Assembly: GCA_005116745.1 (NCBI GenBank)
Contig: SWDS01000009.1
Coordinates: 63,509-127,508 of the forward strand
DNA: 64,000 bases
Reading direction: 5' to 3'
From: Nitrospira sp.
Lineage (GTDB): Bacteria; Nitrospirota; Nitrospiria; Nitrospirales; Nitrospiraceae
Under the pieces are notes generated by a model that saw nothing but the letters and a program-made list of their open reading frames with translations, was not told where the DNA came from and ran no database searches. The stretch's first letter is position 1. Each line of letters starts with the position of its first letter. Position numbers and translations under genes: made by a program. Below, piece after piece: positions 26,203-35,131 of this stretch.

Positions 26203-26682
26203 CTATCGGTCCGCGACTCCGGGAGTGAGAACAAGATTGACGGGGAGCTTTTCCGCCAAGGTATAGGCACTCGCTTTATTTTCCTTGACCCACCGCTTTT
26301 CTGCTACCGATTCGAACGGCGGGGCCAGTTCTCCTTGAAGAGACCAGAGGTCGCAGGGTGTTTCGTCGATGGACACCTCCCAGTCATACCCCCTGTCCTT
26401 GACGAACGGGGCAATGACGGTATCAAGTGTCCTGACCCACCACTCTCGGAGCACCGGCCCTGGTACCGTTCTGGCGATCTGGTCGATCTTGAACCGAATA
26501 AACTTGTTGTGTAGTTCCCCACCCACATAGCATGAGTTTTCCGCCATCTCCTCATAGACGAACACCACGTAGAACTTCGGGATCGGGATACTGGCATACA
26601 CTGCCGTTACCCGTTGGGCCAGTGCCTTCTTATCCTCCGCTGTGAACGCTCCGACAGGATGATAGACTTTCCATAATGGCAT
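26203..26682 (-). CDS. tautomerase-superfamily protein with N-terminal proline
   Basis: 159 residues from ATG 26682. This start has AGGAGG 8 nt upstream and places Pro directly after Met (MPLWKVYHPVGAFTAED), as required for the Pro-1 general base of 4-oxalocrotonate tautomerase/cis-CaaD-like enzymes; the frame extends seven codons further to a TTG without support. IPIPKFYVVFVYEEMAENSC continues the beta-alpha-beta unit, and the length fits the fused two-unit subgroup ('putative oxalocrotonate tautomerase'). The substrate is unknown. It lies 84 bp downstream of an HxlR regulator on the same strand, which probably controls it (inference). Confidence 0.72.
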   Translation of the reverse strand: MPLWKVYHPVGAFTAEDKKALAQRVTAVYASIPIPKFYVVFVYEEMAENSCYVGGELHNKFIRFKIDQIARTVPGPVLREWWVRTLDTVIAPFVKDRGYDWEVSIDETPCDLWSLQGELAPPFESVAEKRWVKENKASAYTLAEKLPVNLVLTPGVADR

Positions 26683-26766
26683 TGCTCTTCCCTCCTCTTT
26701 CAATGGATTGCGAGTGATCGCATTTCTGCGTTTCAGGTTGCGGTGCTTGCTGCTACTGGTCGTGCA

Positions 26767-27156
26767 TCATGCCTTCTGCGGTTTGAGGTTGCGTGCATGC
26801 GGTGTCCGCGTTTCCGATGCCCGGACTCGGGGGAATTTTTTGGTACCCGGGTACTGTTTCTTTCCCCAGACAATGATCGCCTCTAGGATTGGTTCCAAAC
26901 CCTCTCCTCTCTTGGTCAAGCGATATTCGTAGCGAACGGGATTTCGTTGATAGGCATGCCGACGGATCAGGCCGGCAGCCAGTAATCTGTTTAATCGCTC
27001 CGCCAAGATGTTTGATGCCATGGCTTCCGGTGAGGCTAAGAACTCCTGATAGCGTCGTTTGCCCAAGACCACATCGCGAATCACCAGCAACGTCCACTTA
27101 TCCCCGAGGAGATCCAGAACATTGGTGATCGGGCAGGATGAGCGTTTGAATGTCAT
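26767..27156 (-). CDS. HxlR family transcriptional regulator
   Basis: 129 residues from ATG 27156 (MTFKRSSCPITNVLDLLGDKW); upstream open sequence to 27291 is not family-like. Core HxlR winged helix: CPITNVLDLLGDKWTLLVIRD, GKRRYQEFLASPEAMASNILAERL, LIRRHAYQRNPVRYEYRLTKRGEGL. The conserved N-terminal Cys (residue 8), which in several HxlR proteins senses aldehydes or oxidants, is present. The neighbouring tautomerase gene on the same strand is its likely target. Confidence 0.88.
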   Translation of the reverse strand: MTFKRSSCPITNVLDLLGDKWTLLVIRDVVLGKRRYQEFLASPEAMASNILAERLNRLLAAGLIRRHAYQRNPVRYEYRLTKRGEGLEPILEAIIVWGKKQYPGTKKFPRVRASETRTPHARNLKPQKA

Positions 27157-27405
27157 AGCGCTGCAGATAGCCTGTGTGTCAGTGATACTCAGCGGTGAGG
27201 GTAGCACTGTAACTTGCAAAATGCAAGTCAGTATACATGCCGCGATATGAGAGGCGAAGATTGTGACGCGCTTGCACATCGTGCATCTCACCTGGCAAGC
27301 TGGGGGGGGGAGCTCCTATCGTGCGATCTCGCCCGCTCGACTTGCTTGCCGCTAGTTGTCTATACTCCATTCACTTTGATTCGTAGTACCACTCTATCGT
27401 GCTGA

Positions 27406-29280
27406 TTGATCTTCCCTGTGAATGATCTGACTCGACAGCTCAATGAACGGTTTGGGTTTATGACGTTTCGGCCTGGCCAGGAAGACGTCATTCGCGCCGT
27501 GTCGGCGGGGCGCGATGCGATGGCGGTTATGCCAACGGGGCAGGGGAAGTCGCTCTGTTACCAATTGCCGGCGACCCTGCTCCCTGGGTTGACGCTGGTA
27601 ATTTCTCCGCTTATCGCGTTGATGCAAGATCAAGTGACGGCCATGAAGCAGCGGAAGATTTCTGCGGCGGCGTTTCACTCCAGCCTCACTGGGTTAGAAA
27701 AGAATCGCGTAACGCAGGATCTCCAGGAGCGGCGGCTGCAGTTGCTCTACGTGGCGCCGGAACGGATGCAACACGAGGGATTTCTCCGGTTGTTGCGTTC
27801 CCTCTGGGTGTCGTTGTTGGTGGTCGACGAAGCACACTGCATTTCCCAGTGGGGCCATGATTTTCGGCCCGATTATCTCAAGATTGGCCGCCTGCGGCAG
27901 GAGCTCACAAATCCTCCCTGTTTGGCGTTGACTGCCACGGCTACCGCTCGTGTGCAGGTGGATCTGTGCCAACGGTTGTCGCTTCGTGATCCCTTCCGAC
28001 TCGTCGCAGGGTTTCGTCGAGCGAATCTGGCCCTGTCCGTTCATCTTTGCCAGTCCCGCCAGGAGAAATTAGCGACGCTGGAACGCGTGGTTGGCAAAAC
28101 GGAGAAGGGGACGATCCTGGTCTATTGCGCGACCCGCCGGGGCGTGGAGGAGGTGGCTGCATGGCTGGGACACTCGTATCCGGCAGTCAGCTATTACCAC
28201 GCTGGTCTTTCGGATGAGGAACGACGGATGGTCCATGAGGAGTTTCGTCGAGGAACGGTCCGAATCCTGGCCGCGACGAATGCCTTCGGCATGGGCATCG
28301 ATAAGCCGGACGTTCGTTTGGTCGTCCATTTCGACATTCCTGGAAGTCTCGAGGCCTATTACCAGGAGGTGGGGCGTGCCGGTCGCGATGGACGGCCCGC
28401 GGCGTGTGCGTTGTTGTTCCATGAGCGTGATCTGGCCACGCAAGAATACTTTATCGAGCAGGCATCAAAAGATCCTGAGGGCACGGATCGCGCTGGGCGA
28501 ATGAAGACGCTTCTTCAAGAAATGTTGGGGTATGTTTCGACGTCGACCTGTCGGCAGCTCGCGATTCTTGAGTATTTCAGCGACGACGCCGAGCGGGCGT
28601 TAGGCCCATGCGGCCTGTGCGATCGTTGTGTCACGCCAGCGCAACAACCTGGCCGCTTGATCTCCCACAAAACCGAAGTTTCCGCGAAGGCCATCTTGGA
28701 AACCGTGTCCTGGTGTATGGAGCGGTTCGGCATGGGCCGCATCGTCGACATGCTTCGTGGAAGTCGTTCGAAGGCGCTGTTGGCCTATGGTGCAGAAAAC
28801 TGTCCGACCTACGGTATCTGTCGGGCTCAGACCAAGCCCGTTGTGACTGGTCTGGTGAAGAATCTCATTCAGTCAGGGTATCTTCGCATCGAGGGTACCG
28901 AGTATCCCACGCTCGAATTGACGTCCAAGGGGCGAGAGGTACTGCAAGGGGTTTGTGCGGTAGCATTGCCACAGCGAGAGGACCCTCAGGCCGATGTATC
29001 GGTGGACAAGCCACGTCGCTCGTCTGCTGTCTTTGTAGGCATCGCTCAGGCGTCAGTGCCGGATCGACAACTGGTTGAACGGCTTAGGCAACTCCGTTCT
29101 GAACTGGCCGAGGAAGAGGGCGTGGCGCCGTTCCTGATTTTTCACGATAAAACGTTGAAGGCCATTGCAGGCTACAAGCCGGGGACGCCGGCAGCCTTGT
29201 TAGAGATTCCGGGTATCGGTGAGATGAAAGCAGAACGCTATGGCCGGCGGGTGTTGGCTGTGGTCAATGGAGATCAATAA
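27406..29280 (+). CDS. recQ: ATP-dependent DNA helicase RecQ
   Basis: About 620 residues. Superfamily 2 motifs: FGFMTFRPGQEDVIRAV (motif 0), MPTGQGKSLCYQLPA (Walker A), VVDEAHCISQWGHDFRPDY (DEAH and aromatic-rich loop), ALTATAT, TNAFGMGIDKPDVR and QEVGRAGRDG. The RecQ zinc site follows (CRQLAILEYF...CGLCDRC), then a winged helix and a C-terminal HRDC domain (ERLRQLRSELAEEEGVAPF, LLEIPGIGEMKAERYG). It unwinds DNA 3' to 5' in recombination and fork repair. Start TTG 27406 or GTG 27418; neither has a good ribosome-binding site. Confidence 0.95.
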   Translation: MIFPVNDLTRQLNERFGFMTFRPGQEDVIRAVSAGRDAMAVMPTGQGKSLCYQLPATLLPGLTLVISPLIALMQDQVTAMKQRKISAAAFHSSLTGLEKNRVTQDLQERRLQLLYVAPERMQHEGFLRLLRSLWVSLLVVDEAHCISQWGHDFRPDYLKIGRLRQELTNPPCLALTATATARVQVDLCQRLSLRDPFRLVAGFRRANLALSVHLCQSRQEKLATLERVVGKTEKGTILVYCATRRGVEEVAAWLGHSYPAVSYYHAGLSDEERRMVHEEFRRGTVRILAATNAFGMGIDKPDVRLVVHFDIPGSLEAYYQEVGRAGRDGRPAACALLFHERDLATQEYFIEQASKDPEGTDRAGRMKTLLQEMLGYVSTSTCRQLAILEYFSDDAERALGPCGLCDRCVTPAQQPGRLISHKTEVSAKAILETVSWCMERFGMGRIVDMLRGSRSKALLAYGAENCPTYGICRAQTKPVVTGLVKNLIQSGYLRIEGTEYPTLELTSKGREVLQGVCAVALPQREDPQADVSVDKPRRSSAVFVGIAQASVPDRQLVERLRQLRSELAEEEGVAPFLIFHDKTLKAIAGYKPGTPAALLEIPGIGEMKAERYGRRVLAVVNGDQ

Positions 29281-29508
29281 CGATCAGCGCGATTGGTTGT
29301 CGGCGGTCGACGCTCAGCTCTCAATTCATACTGAAAGCCGTGGAAAGCCCTTGGGAGTCCACGAGAAAGAACACGTGAGGCGAGCGTCGCTGTCTGCCAG
29401 GCTCGAGCAGGGCTCGCTACGCAGACGATGGCCCGTTGCCGGTCTGTTACTGCCGGGCGAACGGGAAGCGAGCCGTGACGAGCCCACGAGGAAGTGGTCG
29501 GAACCCAG
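29281..29508. other. intergenic region after recQ
   Basis: 228 bp with no supported gene, terminator hairpin or promoter. Confidence 0.3.
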
Positions 29509-29730
29509 CTATGCTGCCTGAGTTTGTGCAGCGAGTGGGTGCACCACACGCGACATGCGCCTTCTGATTCTTCGAGCCTCGTGCATCATCCGATTATAAT
29601 GGATGAGGGGATCCTCGATATTGCCGCAGGCTACGCAGCGCAGCCCCCGCATCCACATCGGCACATAACTTTCCTGTATATCCAGTAAGTGATCCACAAC
29701 CATTAAGCCACTGCATCTCGCGCATTTCAT
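29509..29730 (-). CDS. small zinc-ribbon protein
   Basis: 73 residues with AAGGAGG 7 nt before ATG 29730. Two CXXC pairs form a probable zinc ribbon: CARC at residues 3-6 and CVAC near residues 32-35 (LRCVACGNIEDPLIHYNR). The C-terminal half is basic (HEARRIRRRMSRVVH). Such mini-ribbons usually bind nucleic acid or proteins; no function is known to me. A strong ribosome-binding site and intact motif support a real gene despite its size. Confidence 0.7.
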   Translation of the reverse strand: MKCARCSGLMVVDHLLDIQESYVPMWMRGLRCVACGNIEDPLIHYNRMMHEARRIRRRMSRVVHPLAAQTQAA

Positions 29731-30114
29731 GGGAGTCCCTCCTTGAGAGTAGGTCGAGCACAGATGATCTGTACTCGTAATGACTCATTTACATACGCAA
29801 TGATGATGCCACGGGGAAACTTGCACCGCTGCGTGGCCGTATGTGCTTGTCAAGGTTGAGACTGGAGCATGCTTCCCAGGTGTGATCCGACGCTCACGCT
29901 GGAATGGTTTCTACTGCAGACCGTATCTCAAGTGATACGTCCAAGGAGACGAAATGATACAGATCTTCGTACAGAGACCCACAGCCGCATGATACGGGAT
30001 GAAGAACCCCCAACATGTCATTGACGGAATCATTCCGGAACTCGATAATGCGCCGAGTCGCGATATGGGGGGGGGACCATCCATTCTGAACAGCAAGTAC
30101 GTAGCTGACCATCG
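29731..30114. other. intergenic region with a 12-codon frame
   Basis: 384 bp. The only item of note is ATG 29954 on the plus strand, three bases after AAGGAGAC, encoding MIQIFVQRPTAA-stop, ~125 bp before the DUF2868 gene. It may be a leader peptide or chance. A G8 run lies at about 30066. Nothing else was recognised. Confidence 0.3.
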
Positions 30115-31611
30115 ATGACGCCTGCCCAACTTGCTAAGGTGCTACTGGTTCAGGCTTGCGAAGAACATGACCCGGACCACAAGTTTATCTTGCGGTACGA
30201 ACGGGAGCCGCCTCGCCATGGAAACGATCCAAGAGACCGCACGGTCGCAGAGGATCCAATGCGGGCTGGTGACGCTCGGGTTATTGAACGGGCCGAGCAC
30301 ATTGTCAATCGACTGACGCACAAGCATCCTGTGTTCAACTCAGCTTTCGCCGTCTTACGGATCAAGACTCCGGTCACGCTGCTGATCGGCTGTGCCCTGG
30401 TGGGAGGCTTCCTCGCCGACCCTATCGGACCAGCTGGCCACATTAACCTTCTGAATTTCCCCCTTCTCACTCTCCTGCTCTGGCATGCGGTGGCCTATAT
30501 CGGGTTGCTCTACAGCATGGTTGTACCCCGACCGTCACGAGATCGGTCGCAGCCAGGTCTGCCGGGGTTGGTGGAATGGCTCTTGGGACTGGTCGTGAAG
30601 GGACGGCTCAGCCGACTTCGGTCTGATCGCGCACAAAGTTCCGACGAACAGCAATGGATTGCAGCATCCCTCGCGACCTACGCGGCACGCCTGCTTCACA
30701 GTAGCCGTGAATTGCTGCTCACCCATGCCCGCAGCCTGCTTCATGTGGCTGCGGCAGCACTGGCGATAGGTGTGATTGTGGGGCTCTACCTGCGTGGTTT
30801 CAGTTTTCTGTACAAGGCGGGATGGGACAGCACGTTCATAGAGGCTGAGGGAGTCCACACCTTTCTCTCTATCCTTTTCGCACCGGCTGGTTGGTTCTTG
30901 GGGATCCCGATGCCTGGCGTGGAAGCCATCGCCGACCTACGCGGTACGGCCAGGGGTAATGCGGCGATCTGGATTCATTTCTGGGCGATGACCACGGTGC
31001 TGTTCATCGTTCTCCCGCGAACCCTGCTCGCCGTGACTGCATGGATGGGCAAGACCCGACAGGCCGCCGATGTCCAGCTGCCGAGCGATGAACCGTATTT
31101 TCGGCGTCTCCTGAATCCCTATCGAGGAAAGGGGTCGCTTGTGGAGGTATTGGCCTATAGCCATCGTGTGAAGGAGGCCGATGATCGGCTTCTGGCATTC
31201 CTCAGCGACGCTTTCGGCGTTCTGGCGGACATTCACATGGGGCACTCAGTCCAGTACGGCGAGCCTCCTCCACAATTTCCAACCGATCCCGATCGCGGTC
31301 TTTGTGCCGTGGTCCTGTTCAATGTGGCCCAGGCTCCCGAGGAAACACACAGCGAATTTTTGGAGGAGCTAAAAACCATGGTTCGAGGTAAAGGCCGACC
31401 CAACATGCTGCTGGTTCTATTGGATTGCGAAGCCTATACGCAGATCGACCATGAAAAGCGGTTGAGGGAACGATGCCAGGCTTGGGTGACGCTGGCGAAA
31501 GAGTGCGGACTCCAGGCCCTGAAATACCGAGACCCTTCCGGACCGCCGGAGGGGGAACTGGGAGCCTTGTCCGATAGTTTGTGGCCTGGTGATTTTCGAG
31601 GAACACAATGA
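30115..31611 (+). CDS. DUF2868 family membrane protein
   Basis: 498 residues. An N-terminal polar region of ~80 residues is followed by a helix pair (VTLLIGCALVGGFLADPIG, FPLLTLLLWHAVAYIGLLY), a long cytoplasmic stretch, another pair (SLLHVAAAALAIGVIVGLY..., IWIHFWAMTTVLFIVLPRTLL) and a C-terminal soluble domain with GLCAVVLFNVAQAPEETH and NMLLVLLDCEAYTQ, which looks like a Rossmann-type fold. I assign DUF2868 from this layout and from the overlapping partner gene, which is of the DUF3482 type; the two families are known neighbours. Function unknown. No good ribosome-binding site is seen before ATG 30115. Confidence 0.75.
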   Translation: MTPAQLAKVLLVQACEEHDPDHKFILRYEREPPRHGNDPRDRTVAEDPMRAGDARVIERAEHIVNRLTHKHPVFNSAFAVLRIKTPVTLLIGCALVGGFLADPIGPAGHINLLNFPLLTLLLWHAVAYIGLLYSMVVPRPSRDRSQPGLPGLVEWLLGLVVKGRLSRLRSDRAQSSDEQQWIAASLATYAARLLHSSRELLLTHARSLLHVAAAALAIGVIVGLYLRGFSFLYKAGWDSTFIEAEGVHTFLSILFAPAGWFLGIPMPGVEAIADLRGTARGNAAIWIHFWAMTTVLFIVLPRTLLAVTAWMGKTRQAADVQLPSDEPYFRRLLNPYRGKGSLVEVLAYSHRVKEADDRLLAFLSDAFGVLADIHMGHSVQYGEPPPQFPTDPDRGLCAVVLFNVAQAPEETHSEFLEELKTMVRGKGRPNMLLVLLDCEAYTQIDHEKRLRERCQAWVTLAKECGLQALKYRDPSGPPEGELGALSDSLWPGDFRGTQ

Positions 31612-33080
31612 GTGTCGAGAAATCGCAGATCGCCCTTTCTTTGATTTCCCATACGAATATCGGAAAGACCACGCTGGCTAGAACCCTGCTCCGGAAGGAT
31701 ATCGGCCTCGTCGCCGATCGGGCTCATGTCACGCTTGAGAATCAAAAGTACACGGTGTTGGAAACGGACGTAGGGGAGTCTCTCCAGCTCTGGGACACGC
31801 CCGGCTTTCCCAACTGCCAAAAGATCCTCTCGCGGTTACAGGGGGCCAAGAATCCGATCGTACGGATTGTGACGGAAGTGTGGGATCGATTTCGTGACCG
31901 GCCTTCATGGTGTGCTCAACAGGCGGTGTTGAATGTCCAGCAAGAGGCGGACGTCGTTCTCTACCTGGTGAATGCGACCGAAGAACCGAGCATGGCCGGA
32001 TACATCGCGCCGGAACTGCAACTACTGGAATGGATCGGGAAGCCCGTCATCGTTCTGCTGAACCAAACCGGCCCCCCCAGGGACCGTGCAGAACAGCAGT
32101 GTCTCGAACAACCTTGGAAGGATTACTTCGCTCGGTATGGCTTCGTCAGGGGTGTGCATAGCCTTGATGCATTCAGCCGCTGTTGGGTCCAGGAAGGTAT
32201 TCTATTCGAGACCATTCAATCGCTGCTCCCTTCTCACGATCGCCAGCTCATGAATCGATTGTTCACCGTCTGGCAAACCGCGAATCTGACCGTCTTCCAT
32301 GCGGCGATGGAGCAGTGGGCTATGCTGGTGTCACGCGCCGCGAAGTCTCGGGTGATGACCAGGGGTGACGGCTCACCGATGGAAATGCAGAAACAACAGG
32401 CCGTCGATGGCCTCTTAAAGGACTTGGTGAACGAGGTTGGAACGACGACGAAAGGGGTCATTGCCTTGCATGGCCTGGAAGGGAATGCGATCGGCGTGAT
32501 CCAGGCTAGGATGGAACATGTCGAAGTACAACGAGGCTCGCAGAGCCGTGGTGATGCGACCCTCAGTGGGACCGCCATCGGCGGGATCGGTGGAGCCCTG
32601 ACCAGCGGAGCCTATGCCGGGCTCCATCTTGATGCGGCGACGGGTGGGGTCAGCATGGGCCTGTTCACGGTCGCCGGGGCAGTGGTGGGAGGTGTGCTTG
32701 GATTTCTCGGAGGGGAAGCCTGGGCAGAACGGCGGGCGGGGAGTATCCCGACTCCGGTGACGTGGTCGGATGAGTATCTGGATTTGCTGGTTCAAGACGT
32801 CATCATCCGGTATCTGGCCATTGCTCATTTCGGCCGAGGCCAAGGACAGTATGTTGCCGATCCCGAAGATCCCAGGTTCTGGATCGAGAACGTGAAAACC
32901 TTGGTTTCGAAGCACCACACCACCTTGCACGACGTGTGGGCACGCTTACGGGGGCAAGATCTCGTAGCCAAAACGGAAGAGCAATCCACACAACTCACGG
33001 CGTTGTTGACATCCATCACCCTCAAACTGCTTTGGAGCACCTATCCTGCCTCCAAACGGTTTCTGAACCGCCTGGGATAA
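31608..33080 (+). CDS. GTPase with DUF3482 domain
   Basis: 490 residues, ATG overlapping the preceding stop (ATGA). N-terminal G domain: G1 SHTNIGKTTLART (near residue 13), the switch region ADRAHVTLENQKY, G3 WDTPGF and a G4-like VLLNQTGPP, where the usual NKxD is altered, as is typical of this family. The C-terminal half contains two glycine-rich hydrophobic stretches (TAIGGIGGALTSGAYAGL, VAGAVVGGVLGFLGGEAW) that could insert into or hug the membrane. Translational coupling to the DUF2868 membrane protein implies a functional pair; the process is not known. Confidence 0.82.
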   Translation: MSVEKSQIALSLISHTNIGKTTLARTLLRKDIGLVADRAHVTLENQKYTVLETDVGESLQLWDTPGFPNCQKILSRLQGAKNPIVRIVTEVWDRFRDRPSWCAQQAVLNVQQEADVVLYLVNATEEPSMAGYIAPELQLLEWIGKPVIVLLNQTGPPRDRAEQQCLEQPWKDYFARYGFVRGVHSLDAFSRCWVQEGILFETIQSLLPSHDRQLMNRLFTVWQTANLTVFHAAMEQWAMLVSRAAKSRVMTRGDGSPMEMQKQQAVDGLLKDLVNEVGTTTKGVIALHGLEGNAIGVIQARMEHVEVQRGSQSRGDATLSGTAIGGIGGALTSGAYAGLHLDAATGGVSMGLFTVAGAVVGGVLGFLGGEAWAERRAGSIPTPVTWSDEYLDLLVQDVIIRYLAIAHFGRGQGQYVADPEDPRFWIENVKTLVSKHHTTLHDVWARLRGQDLVAKTEEQSTQLTALLTSITLKLLWSTYPASKRFLNRLG

Positions 33081-33152
33081 GACCGACGGGCCGCCCATAG
33101 AACTCTTGCCCTCGGTTGACAGGCTCTGACCTACACCACACAATCAAGTACT

Positions 33153-34409
33153 ATGACACCAAACGAGATTCAGATGGCTGGCCAGTCAGCTGCAACCGTG
33201 CCGCAAGAGGATGACGAACCGACGTTTCCTCCCTACGAAGGCCCGGCGTTCTTATCATATGGGTTTCGCCCGTTCTTCCTGGGTGCTGCGCTGTTTGCTG
33301 CGCTATCCGTCCTTGTCTGGGTTGCCTTGTTTGCAGGGAAGACTCAAGCGGTCTTTTTGTATTCCCCGCGTGAGTGGCACGTTCATGAGATGCTTTTCGG
33401 GTATCTGCCGGCCTTGATTGCCGGATTCTTATTGACGGCCATGCCTAATTGGACGGACCGAATGCCGTTGAGAGGGGCACCGTTACTGACCCTGTTTCTG
33501 CCGTGGCTGGCAGGACGGTTGCTCGTGGCAGTGCCTCTACCGGGAGCCTCCGCTGCCGCAGTTGTCGATGGAGCTTTTCTAGTTATCTTGGCTACCTATG
33601 TCTGGAGGGAAATCGTTGCAGCTCGCAGCTGGGATCGCGCACCGATTGGTGTGCTGGTCAGTTTTATTGCCGGCGCCAATATTCTCTTTCATGTGGCTGC
33701 GTTGCGTGGCATGCCGACAGACCTTCCCGAACGGCTGGCGCTCTCCGTCATGACGATGTTATTGACGATCATCGGAGGACGTCTCGCTTCCACCTTTACG
33801 CGTGAGTACCTGGCTGACCGGAACGTATTCAGACTGCCGGAGGTATTTTCTCAGACTGATGGAGGCGCAATCATTCTTGTGTTAGTGAGCGTCATCAGCT
33901 GGATCATTGGTCCGGAAAGTATGTGGACAGGAACCGCGCTTTTCGTAGCTGGGGTGGCGAGCGTGGTACGTCTTTTCCGCTGGGGAGGGTGGAGGACCTG
34001 GAAAGAACCACTCGTGCTGATTCTGCATATCGGGTATGGATGGGTGGCGCTGTTTCTCATCGCCCTTGGGGCATCGATTCTAGGGGTTGGCTTCTCTCCT
34101 GAAAACGCGGTTCATCTCCTCACCACTGGAGCGATGGGCGCGATGACGCTCGCGGTGATGACTCGCGCGAGTCTTGGCCACACGGGACGACCGCGGCATG
34201 CTGACGGGTTTACCGTGTCGATGTATGTGCTGATCAATGTTGGGGCGCTCCTGCGAATCTTGGTTCCCAATATCGATATTCCTACGGCTCTCACCTATAC
34301 GCTACTTGGCCTCTCTGCGCTCTGTTGGAGTGGGGCCTACCTGCTCTTTGCGTGGGTCTATGGCCCGTACCTCATCCGGCCAAGCCTGGATGAAGTAGCG
34401 AAAGCATAG
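33153..34409 (+). CDS. nnrS: NnrS family heme/copper membrane protein
   Basis: 418 residues with about twelve transmembrane helices. Typical features: FLSYGFRPFFLGAALFAAL at the start of the membrane part, REWHVHEMLFGYLPALIAGFLLTAMPNW with two conserved His, GGRLASTFTREYL, and VMTRASLGHTGRP near the C-terminus. NnrS proteins protect against nitrosative stress in denitrifiers and related nitrogen-cycle bacteria, which fits a nitrite-oxidising host. The start is ATG 33153 or ATG 33174; neither has a clear ribosome-binding site. Confidence 0.9.
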   Translation: MTPNEIQMAGQSAATVPQEDDEPTFPPYEGPAFLSYGFRPFFLGAALFAALSVLVWVALFAGKTQAVFLYSPREWHVHEMLFGYLPALIAGFLLTAMPNWTDRMPLRGAPLLTLFLPWLAGRLLVAVPLPGASAAAVVDGAFLVILATYVWREIVAARSWDRAPIGVLVSFIAGANILFHVAALRGMPTDLPERLALSVMTMLLTIIGGRLASTFTREYLADRNVFRLPEVFSQTDGGAIILVLVSVISWIIGPESMWTGTALFVAGVASVVRLFRWGGWRTWKEPLVLILHIGYGWVALFLIALGASILGVGFSPENAVHLLTTGAMGAMTLAVMTRASLGHTGRPRHADGFTVSMYVLINVGALLRILVPNIDIPTALTYTLLGLSALCWSGAYLLFAWVYGPYLIRPSLDEVAKA

Positions 34410-34474
34410 AAGGGTGCGGTGGCGCCCTTGATACAATACCCATGGGCGGGAAACTGTTGGCAGGTGGCTTCCCA

Positions 34475-34506
34475 TTGACTGGTGCGGTATCATGAGTATC
34501 TATGAT
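34475..34506 (+). promoter_or_regulatory. candidate tmRNA promoter
   Basis: TTGACT at 34475-34480, followed by TATCTA (16-bp spacing) overlapping TATGAT (20-bp spacing). It is the best sigma-70-like site upstream of ssrA and would start transcription ~100 nt before the mature 5' end, placing a dispersed-repeat copy inside the precursor leader. Confidence 0.4.
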
Positions 34507-34533
34507 AAGTATCGGTGAGTCAGGAATCTTTTG

Positions 34534-34606
34534 AAGATATTCAAAAAGGTCTTCTGACAAGGCCGCAGTGAGCGAGATCGCAGCTGGCGGTCATTTTCTA
34601 CAACCT
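34534..34606 (-). repeat. dispersed palindromic repeat, degenerate copy 2
   Basis: On the plus strand it reads TTCAAAAAGGTC...ACAAGGCCGCAGTGAGCGAG...GCTGGCGGTCATTTTC, i.e. both arms of the repeat without the central hairpin. It ends 7 bp before the mature tmRNA. Confidence 0.6.
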
Positions 34607-34613
34607 GAACAAA

Positions 34614-34961
34614 GGGGGCGACCGGTTTCGACGGGGATACTGAGGTCACTGTTGCATGTCGAGCTCTCGGGAACTCGTAAAAGTCCGAGAAAACGCAACT
34701 GCCAATCAAGAACTGGCACTCGCAGCTTAATTAACTGCGACGTTCTTCCATCTGATGCCCGCGGGGGTGGAAGAGCGCGATGCAGCGGGCTGGTCCAAGG
34801 CCGGTGCTCAGCGGCTGCGGACGAGAACTTTCTGGGCTAGCGGCTGTTCTAAGCCTGCCGACTGGCGTGGACGGCGGCGAAATTTAAATTGTCGGCTACA
34901 CATGTAGATACAGTGCACTAACGATCTTCGGACAGGGGTTCAACTCCCCTCGCCTCCACCA
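34614..34961 (+). ncRNA. ssrA: transfer-messenger RNA (tmRNA)
   Basis: 348 nt. The 5' end GGGGGCGACCGGTTTCGACG and 3' end GGTTCAACTCCCCTCGCCTCC-CCA type sequence form the alanyl acceptor half: GGGGGCG pairs with CGCCTCC (one G-U), and ACCA is encoded at 34958-34961. The reading frame at 34692-34730 encodes NATANQELALAA and a TAA stop, ending in the standard LAA degron; the resume codon is probably the AAC at 34692 or the preceding GAA. tmRNA with SmpB releases stalled ribosomes and tags their products for proteolysis by ClpXP and Lon. Confidence 0.96.
34948..34961 (+). repeat. attachment-site-like repeat within the tmRNA 3' end
   Basis: CCTCGCCTCCACCA, the last 14 nt of ssrA, is repeated exactly at 35936-35949. 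The 3' ends of tmRNA genes are well-known integration targets for tyrosine-recombinase elements. Confidence 0.65.
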
Positions 34962-35131
34962 CCAGCGTTGATCACGCTGGTTCCGGTCAACAGTCGACCA
35001 AATGTCCCGGTTGCCGTGAAGCGGTAACCGGGCCTGTGGTCCTCCCCAATGGGTTCACACAGGATGTGTCCCTCCAGCAACGTTCTCAGCATCGCTGATC
35101 CGGTAGGGTAGACCCCTGTCCGAAGTTGGGA

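Noticed and set aside
35006-35032. Hairpin CCCGGTT/AACCGGG downstream of tmRNA as a terminator
   Set aside because: A good stem, but no T-tract follows; recorded only as a secondary structure within the mini-element.
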